This document shows, in pieces, positions 57,293-64,000 of a DNA stretch of 64,000 nt. The stretch is from NCBI GenBank assembly GCA_018257865.1, contig JAEUBA010000051.1:124001-188000 (forward strand). Reading direction: 5' to 3'. Source of the stretch: Stereocaulon alpinum (Eukaryota; Ascomycota; Lecanoromycetes; Lecanorales; Stereocaulaceae). How positions within the stretch are numbered: the stretch's first letter is position 1; each line of letters opens with the position of its first letter. The notes below the pieces were generated by a model that was not told where the DNA came from, made no database searches, and was given only the letters and a program-made list of their open reading frames with translations. The translations under genes and the position numbers were made by a program.

Positions 57293-58162
57293 ATGTCTCC
57301 CAATGGGGAGTCGAAGGTCCACTTCGATAGTATACATGAAACAATCGAAGCATTCAGTATGTCAGCTATCGTTGATTCCTCCTTCCCACCTTGGTACCTC
57401 CGCTTGCAATTGATTGTCACTCTTCGTGAATCTGCTCAATCAGGACTCTTTGGAACATTTACTGACCCATCCTTCAGGGAACGGTAACTTCATAGTAGTC
57501 CTCGACTCCACAGACCGCGAGAATGAAGGCGATCTTATTATAGCTGCGGAGGATGTTACAACTGAAAAGATGGCTTTTATGATCAGGCATACGAGGTAGC
57601 CAGCTCCGTGCCCGCTTCAGCTACCTGCTAAAGTATCGACTTCAGCGGTTACGTCTGCGCTCCAATACCTCCAACCCTCACTACCTCCCTTGATCTGCCC
57701 CAGATGGTCATCGAAAACACCGATCCCAATCGCACTGCCTACACTATATCCATAGATTCATCAGATCCTTCTGTGACAACTGGCATATCAGCTCAAGACC
57801 GCGCCCTTACCTGTCGAACTCTTGCATCGCCTTCTTCCCATCCCGCCTCCTTTCGGCGGCCAGGACACATCCTTCCCCTGCGTGCTCGTCATGGCGGAAT
57901 CAGAGAACGACAGGGACATACGGAGGCTGCTGTCGAATTCTGTCGATTAGCAGGCAAGAGACCGGCTGGCGTCATATGCGAGTTGGTGGAGGATGGCGAA
58001 GGGGTGGAAGGGTCAGCATTAAGAAAGGAGGGAGGGATGATGAGAAGAGACGGATGCTTGAGGTTTGGGAAAAGGTGGGGATTGAAAGTATGCACCATTG
58101 AGGATCTACTGGATTACGTGAATAGACAAGAGAAAGTGATACACATCAATGGAAACGTTTAA
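57293..58162 (+). CDS. RIB3: 3,4-dihydroxy-2-butanone-4-phosphate synthase (riboflavin synthesis)
   Basis: Three exons: 57293..57356, 57478..57595 and 57646..58162 (introns 121 and 50 nt), 232 residues. MSPNGESKVHFDSIHETIEA begins the protein; the first join restores AF|RNGNFIVVLDSTDRENEGDL, which holds the acidic active-site motif DxxxRENEGD. Further hallmarks are HTSGYVCAPIPPT, TDPNRTAYTISID, TTGISAQDRALTCR, RRPGHILPLRARHGG, and RQGHTEAAVEFCRLAG. The enzyme converts ribulose-5-phosphate to the four-carbon unit used by lumazine synthase. All catalytic residues are present. It ends 143 bp from the convergent DPBB gene. Confidence 0.95.
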
Positions 58163-58305
58163 AGATTTGCGAATGAACGCCGACAAAGCAATAATTGTCC
58201 GCTCATCGAACTGCAATTGCAAGCTTATGATTTCGCTCCCTCTCGCTGACATACACGAAAACGTTCTTGGTGGACATCTCGCAGCGCCCGGGCAGCAGCC
58301 ACAAC

Positions 58306-59127
58306 TCAAAGCTCTCCACAATAGTCATCATCGCTGTCCTCATCAACCGCGTACTCGTTCGTCGGGTCGACACCAGCATTTCCAGCCAGAGAACCACTCC
58401 CTGGCGCAATCCTACCACTCGACACAGGAATAATGCCAATCACAGCACTGCTGCTCGCGATGACACTACTACTCGGCGCCGCCGTAGCAACCTGAAACGC
58501 ACCACCCACACTCCCCATCCCACTCGCATCCGGCACAACCTGAATCCCAGACGCCTGCCCCGTCAACGACAACCCCTCCTCCCCACCCCCCAACGTCCCA
58601 ATCCTACTCCCAAACGGCCCATCCCCCAACTGACTACAATCGTCCAACTTTCTCGCCAACCCCATCACAACCCCCGCCCCCACCTCCCCGAAAAACTGAT
58701 CCGTCACCCCCGTCGCATTACACAGATCAAAATGCACCTGCTTCCCATACCGCGTATTCACATTCGCACTATTCGCCCCCTCTTCCTGATCACAATACCC
58801 CGCATCCGTACACTGATCGTTGATCTTCACAACTACTGGCGTGCCGAGTCTCAATCCGTTGGAGGGGAATTGGTTGTGCAGAGGTTGTAGGTGCCAGCAT
58901 TGGCCGCAGCCGGCGCCAACGCCGTTTATGATGGGTTGGTTGGAGGCGTAGGTGGCGTTGTTGGCGGCTGCGTAGCCGATGCCGCGGATGCCGGCGGCGA
59001 GGGGACCGCAGGCTACTGTTGGGCCGCAGTTTTGGTTCCAAGTGAAGGAGGAGGAGAGGATAGGGTTGGTGCCGGCTGTTAAGGTTGGGAGGAGGAAGAG
59101 GATGGTGGGGAAATTTGGGTGGTGCAT
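58306..59127 (-). CDS. Secreted double-psi beta-barrel (expansin/RlpA-like) protein
   Basis: Single exon, 273 residues, starting with a signal peptide (MHHPNFPTILFLLPTLTAG). The DPBB region includes FTWNQNCGPTVACGPLAAG, GVGAGCGQCWHL, and LGTPVVVKINDQCTDAGYC, with conserved Cys pairs, and DLCNATGVTDQFFG, where expansin-like proteins have the catalytic-type Asp region. The C-terminal third is Gly/Ser-rich and low-complexity, ending EDSDDDYCGEL, with no GPI signal. It likely acts on plant or fungal cell walls by loosening rather than hydrolysis; substrate unknown. The coding strand flips from C-rich to extremely G-rich at about 58850. Confidence 0.8.
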   Translation of the reverse strand: MHHPNFPTILFLLPTLTAGTNPILSSSFTWNQNCGPTVACGPLAAGIRGIGYAAANNATYASNQPIINGVGAGCGQCWHLQPLHNQFPSNGLRLGTPVVVKINDQCTDAGYCDQEEGANSANVNTRYGKQVHFDLCNATGVTDQFFGEVGAGVVMGLARKLDDCSQLGDGPFGSRIGTLGGGEEGLSLTGQASGIQVVPDASGMGSVGGAFQVATAAPSSSVIASSSAVIGIIPVSSGRIAPGSGSLAGNAGVDPTNEYAVDEDSDDDYCGEL

Positions 59128-60339
59128 TTGTGCAGTGGAGAATTAGGATAGACTGATTGTGAGGGGGGCTGAAGATCTTACCATGAAGATCCCTAATGAG
59201 CGGACAATCCTGATAGAGGATCTTGTGCGGTATCAAATGAGTGGAATCTCCGTCCGGGACGTCGTGTTTCTGATAAGGGCGAGGAAACATACGGCATCTG
59301 GGATATGGCTCCTATATACTCTCATTCATATGCCCCTGCCGAGTGCATCAAGGCAAGCCCGGCGTGGGATTGCATGCAGTAATACGTACTTCCATCTTGC
59401 ACCAAATCCATCTCATCTCATCTCATCTTATTTCGAGACCTACCCGCCCTCAACCGCACGAAACAATCGCCTCTTCATATCCAACTCCCAGCGGCTCGGA
59501 GCCTCAAATGCCACGGCCCGCTGAATTGGCTCTTTAAGACAGACGTTCTCACGTGAAGCGGGAATGGCCCGTTTGTTGGAACGGGAGTAGATCCTGCGAC
59601 TCCCACGCGGGATGTCGGAATTGATTCGATGGTGTATTGAAATAGATATACGAGGTGAAGTTTGGCGATCGTATGAGATGAAGTTTCATGAGATGGGTCA
59701 TTTGGTTGAGTTCTAGGCGCGCTGTAGGGGGCTTTTGGGTTGTGCTTTTGGCGCGCGAAGGAGTGGTGGGGGTGCGGCGATTGGTGTGGAGTGGGAGTAC
59801 GAGCGTGGTTTGTTGGATCCGGCTTGGATGAGGGTTGAGAATGTTGGAAATAGATTAAATCAGTGGTAATGATGTACAACGGCACACTAAGAATACGAAT
59901 TCCGCAATTATAAACAGTGAGCTTTTTGGGGTATCTCCTTGCGCCTCAAGTGTTATTGACTTTTGATTGTTAACCATGATCCCACCCAATGCTTTTCCAA
60001 ATTCATACAAATGTCGCTAACAAGGAATCATCAACGGGGTATTAATGCAAAGTCATAGTACCGGGAGAAACTAATACGCCCACACACAACTCTGTAGGTG
60101 TTTTTTTTTATTGTTCAGATCTCGTTGCTTGACTGGTTCAGGTACTGGCTCAATCAATGGTTCGCGTCGATTCTGCGGATAATCGTTAGCCCTTGGCTTT
60201 TCAGGTGACATCGTTTTATATCCAGCGAGGGCCAGACTCACTTCCTATCGACCAGTCGGCGGGGACCTGCTTCCGCCGTAGCTCCTCGTTATCCACAGTT
60301 TGGAAGACGCCTTCGCCTGGCACAGTTTTTGGATCCTTA
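59128..60339. other. Intergenic, no gene seen
   Basis: Promoter of the DPBB gene at left, 3' flank of the patatin gene at right. A short CATCT pentamer microsatellite lies at about 59411-59431 and a T-run at 60102-60110. Frames such as 59475..59885 (-) lack support. Confidence 0.4.
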
Positions 60340-62862
60340 TCAATGGATGATGATCTTGCACGAGTTCAACTTAGCCTCGATCCTACCGTTACCTTGGGGA
60401 GGGAAGAGCTCCTTATGCTTGTCGAGCATGTGCTTCCTGAGCGCCCTCCGCCCGTCATACTCTTTCTCTCCACGCGGACAACCCGTAACGTTGCACTGAT
60501 ACCAAGCACCAAAGCAAGCCTTTTCCCATCTCTGTGGATCCGCCTTCGCCCGAGCACGCCTAGACTTGACAAGTAAACCGGCGCACTTCTCAATCTCTTG
60601 CTGTACATCGCTTCGTTGAAGGTACGTCTGCGTGTAGCCGCGGATCTTTTCGAGGGTTGTCTTCTTCGGTTGGAAGTATGCTTGAAGCTTTGATGATTTG
60701 CCCTGCGCGGCATTACCCTCGTGACTTTGTGGTGGGGAACCCGTGGCATGTGTAGTGTCATTGTGATTGTTGGTGGGGTTGGTTAATGGTGGTTCATCTA
60801 CGGGAGTGGTGGCTTCTAGGCTGCTCATCTCAATCCCCGAGTTAGGGTCCACATATACCGGGTTTGGCAGACTTTCTGTTTGAGCTTCTTGTGTTTGCGG
60901 GATCCCGCGGCTGGCTGTTCCTTCGGGGATAGTGCCGTTTTGCGTATGGACGTGGCTCTCCGCCTGTTCTTGGGCTTGCTGACTATTGATACACCCTGCT
61001 TCTGTTGTATCCGTGCTATTGGCGTTTTTGGAGGATCCAAGCTTGCCCGTGACCTTCCCAAGGCGTGTTCTGAGCCTGCTGGTAGCTTTCCATTCATCAA
61101 GCTTCATCGGGCCAAGGCCTTCATCCACATTGAGTCTGAAGTAATCAAAGATCTCATCTTCGGCCTTCTCCAACATTCTCCTGTGTGCCTCCTCTGCGTC
61201 TGTAGCCCACTTTCGCGCAAAGTTGTTGTAATTCAAGTAACGTGCAAGGCCTTTCCCAGCGAACCGGCTATTCTCGTTGTTTTTGCCTGTTCCGACACTC
61301 AATATTGTTGCTGCACAATTCCTCGAGTAGTTGTTCATCTTCCTGACCTCCGCGTGTATCTCTTCACATGGATTGTTTGTACCAAAGCCGCCATCCAAGT
61401 ACTCACGCCCATCAATCATCATAGGTCTGAAATAGGTCGGGGCTGCCGACGTAGCGCGAGCCACTTGCCATATTGGTATATCGTGAGCGAGAGCGGGATT
61501 CCTGTCGAGTAGCCGTGTCTTTTGAGAGGCACCCTTGCGTAAGTTCTTGTAGCTTCGGAACAGGTAGACTTTGTCAGCTCCTGGCGATGGCTGCTTCTGC
61601 CAGGCAACAACAACTCTATGCGATGTCAGTGTGAGCTACTCAGTCAAGAGTGCCGTTCATACGTTCTGCATCTATTCTCATCAAACGCAAAGTTCGTTCC
61701 GCCAGGAAAGAAGGACTCTTTCGGGACTCGCCGCCTAACAACATCACTCACGACATTCCGCAGTCGCCTAGAGGCATATTTGTCCCTGGGAAGGAAGAGA
61801 GGTGACCGGAGGTGGAAGTGGCGAGGGTGTCCGAAGACTTTGCCGCCTAATTGCTCGTACTCATAGATGCAATCATCAATGCTCATTCTTAGACGTCCGA
61901 TCATTATTCCTATCAATCTATATGCATGTTCAGCTGCGTATTCTTCACTTCGCAAGCTTGACCTACCCTCCAGTACTTGTACCAGCCACATAGTCGAAAT
62001 AGTGGCATGGAAGCCATGGCGAAGTTTCTGTTTTGGTAGACTCAGCCGACCTGACAGGCTCAACAGCATTTTGGTTATCCAGCAAATCCGGATCTGTGAT
62101 CGCCCTAGTGTCTGGTGATAAAGGGTGATAGCTTGACTTCGCAGGGTCCACGGGTCCGTCTGATCCATCTCTATATGCCTTCTCAAGTCTGCCGATGGCT
62201 CTCATGAGTTCTTGAAGTATCAAAAGCGCCGAGTACCCACGAATACCGCCCCCATCTGCGCGAAAGTCAGTCACAACCACAAGGTAGCATTACTCTACGG
62301 GCAGAGTGACTAAGGCGTGGGAGTATATTATCGAAGGGTATACGAATCAGGTGCATGAGGATTGTGGCGTTCAATTCCCACACCTTCGGGAATCATGCAT
62401 GGGTAGTCTCAAGGATAGTGGGCAGTGAGTACGATGAAAGCAATCGTAGGTGATTGCCACTTCCTAGGACGTCACGGCCATGAGCGTGCTTTATTGGAAG
62501 CTACTGTGGAACGTACCCAATGATAATATTGTTTTCTCGTCCCAGACCTTTGTCTCTTCGAAAGGAGCCGACTTCTGCGTTTCCCATGTAGAATGTCGGT
62601 TCTGCTCTTGGTTCCGTTGAGGCCATGTTCCGGTCGTGTTCGCTCTGTTCAACCCCCGAGGCTGTTGGGTATCAGACCATCGTAAAGACGTTTGACCAGT
62701 AAAGCCGATTTCGCCACCGCTGGTATGACTTGGGTCTGCCTCAGGTGGGTCCGGATGTTCCCAGAGCCGGCTGACTTCGCCTATAGGCTCGAGCCCGTCA
62801 CGGGCACTATTGAGGCTTGTACGAGGGTCGTTACTGGATGACGGACCTGCTGCGCTGGTCAT
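60340..62862 (-). CDS. Patatin-like phospholipase with C-terminal C2H2 finger
   Basis: Four exons: 62862..62517, 62255..61967, 61917..61663 and 61615..60340 (introns 261, 49 and 47 nt), 721 residues. A Ser/Pro-rich N-terminus leads to ILSL|DGGGIRGYSALLILQELM (oxyanion loop) and CHYFDYVAGTSTGG|LIGIMIGRLRMS, the GxSxG nucleophile elbow split by the second intron. Exon 4 supplies DGREYLDGGFGTNNPCEE, the catalytic Asp. The protein is thus a serine lipid acyl hydrolase of the iPLA2 type. After a Ser/Thr/Pro-rich linker the end is WYQCNVTGCPRGEKEYDG and ALRKHMLDKH, a C2H2 zinc-finger pattern that may bind nucleic acid or another protein. Such fusions occur in fungi. Cellular role is unknown. Confidence 0.9.
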
Positions 62863-64000
62863 TCTCGTTTGTCGCCTAAGGCAGATGTGCGCACGGAAGA
62901 CGAGAATGCGCTATCGGAAGGATATTAGGTACGATTGCTTGATGAAGTAGCGCAAATGAATCAAGACCTCTTATATACGACGAGCAGGTCCGTTTTGGAT
63001 GCGACTGCCCTGGCATATGGTAGACTGGGTCTATTATATCTTCCGACCCTTAATTTTGAGCCTCACAGTGGAAGCGGTAGATAAGGATGCAGAATCTTCA
63101 GCCCCTGAGGGGTCGCCTGCCATGACTGCCATCTTCATCTTTCAGCTGGGGAACTTCAACCGAAGATTTGACCAGGAAGGAATTGATCAACGGAACAGCG
63201 TATGGTGATTGGCGAGTTGACAAGCCACATAAGCCTGAGTCTACTTTGCGAGTCCTCCATGGCAATTTCATGCAGGAGCAAGACTCGAACATGCAGTCAG
63301 CAAAGGCGCTACGCTTGGTCTTCAGACGAATGAATGCACCTGGCCGTCTTCTAAGTTCTAACAGACCCAAGTGGCTGCGCCTCGTAGAGCACGCCACGCG
63401 ATCGTTCGAAGCGAACTATAATAGACCTGAAATGTAATGTGCCAGCGTATATGGGTGGGGGGCCGTCCATTGTTATAGGGTTGCCTTCCGAAGAGCTCGG
63501 AAAGTTCGTGGTGTGGTTAGCTCCTTTACGGTAGTCATCGTCGCTTAATATTGCGTGATTAAGACAGATCATCGGCCCCCAAATAATCAGCCTTTGAATT
63601 TGCCCCGCTGCGCCCTGTAATCTGCAACGACAAAATCAGTCAACAGAGTTCGATAATATTAATTGAGGCTGAAAAGGAGCGTTTACATGCATGCTCTAAC
63701 ATTCTTGGCCCTCCAAGCTTCCTTAAGGAGGCATGACCCGGTCTGATCACGACCATCAATAGGGTGCAGTGCTTCCAGACAATGGGCGCAGCTGCAGGCT
63801 TCGGGAATTTCCAAACGCCTCCTGAGCCTGTCAGCCGGTCTCGCCGAGGATCTTTTAAACGCCACTGTTTCCCCTCCGATTGTCCGACTCAGCAAATACC
63901 CATATGCCGGCCATCTGTATATCGCTTCTAGCAGTCAATTGATTCCTCTATCATCTTCGTACCATTACCTTTAAACGATGAAGCATTCCACTCAAGTATC
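62863..64000. other. Right-edge region, no firm gene
   Basis: No gene is established. On the minus strand a clean 65-nt intron pattern (63688..63624, GTAAAC, TTGACTGAT, TTGCAG) could join an upstream reading frame to a short last exon YRAQRGKFKG-stop (63623..63592), suggesting the 3' end of a gene that starts near or beyond the right edge. The upstream frame choice is unclear. Confidence 0.3.

Noticed and set aside
58267..58890. 207-codon + frame rich in Arg/Pro/Thr
   Set aside because: Antisense shadow of the DPBB gene caused by strong C-rich composition; no motif.
60880..61512. 210-codon + frame
   Set aside because: Antisense to the patatin-like gene, whose catalytic motifs and splice sites establish the minus strand as coding.
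63351..63572. 73-codon minus frame near the right edge
   Set aside because: No motif, and overlapped by an equally open + frame; left as noncoding.

Overview
The window is nuclear DNA of a filamentous ascomycete (Pezizomycotina, most likely a dothideomycete; this lineage call is inference). The evidence is many short 47-100 nt GT-AG introns with CTAAC/CTGAC/CTAAT branch sites, HET-domain genes, a SidF-type siderophore acylase, a fused Nup98-Nup96 gene, and intergenic space rich in gene relics. No operons, tRNA, rRNA or CRISPR were recognised. Exon joins were deduced by hand from splice sites, reading frame and recalled family conservation; no alignment was run.

Left third (1-23 kb): the 3' part of a universal stress protein, a lineage-type F-box-like protein, a DNAJC9-type J protein, a 6.6-kb seven-exon Nup98/Nup96 polyprotein gene, a degenerate ~150-bp tandem repeat field, complex I 51-kDa subunit, a secreted Ser/Gly-rich protein with a probable GPI tail, and telomere protein STN1. 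Housekeeping genes here look intact.

Middle (23-47 kb): a decayed region (HET relic, methyltransferase relic, orphan reading frames) is followed by an NTF2-like protein, a RIB2-type deaminase, an unusual SDR, centrin, a small coiled-coil protein, an eight-exon AAA ATPase, SidF (with a frame break), a four-exon secreted protein with a duplicated Cys domain, a large HET-domain gene, and a mitochondrial dicarboxylate carrier containing a 5-nt micro-exon.

Right third (47-64 kb): a secreted tandem-repeat protein whose repeats are separated by KR/RR sites (a Kex2-processed repeat peptide candidate), a small membrane protein, a three-exon Myb/SANT-like nuclear protein, an 860-bp foldback transposon with ~126-bp inverted repeats inserted at a TA inside an Hsp70-like ATPase gene, RIB3 of riboflavin synthesis, a secreted DPBB/expansin-like protein, and a patatin-like phospholipase with a C-terminal C2H2 finger.

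Genes are arranged without evident clustering by pathway; the two riboflavin-type genes (RIB2-like and RIB3) are about 28 kb apart. A general property is that coding strands tend to be C-rich in the 5' half and switch to G-rich in the 3' half, visible in at least eight genes on both strands.
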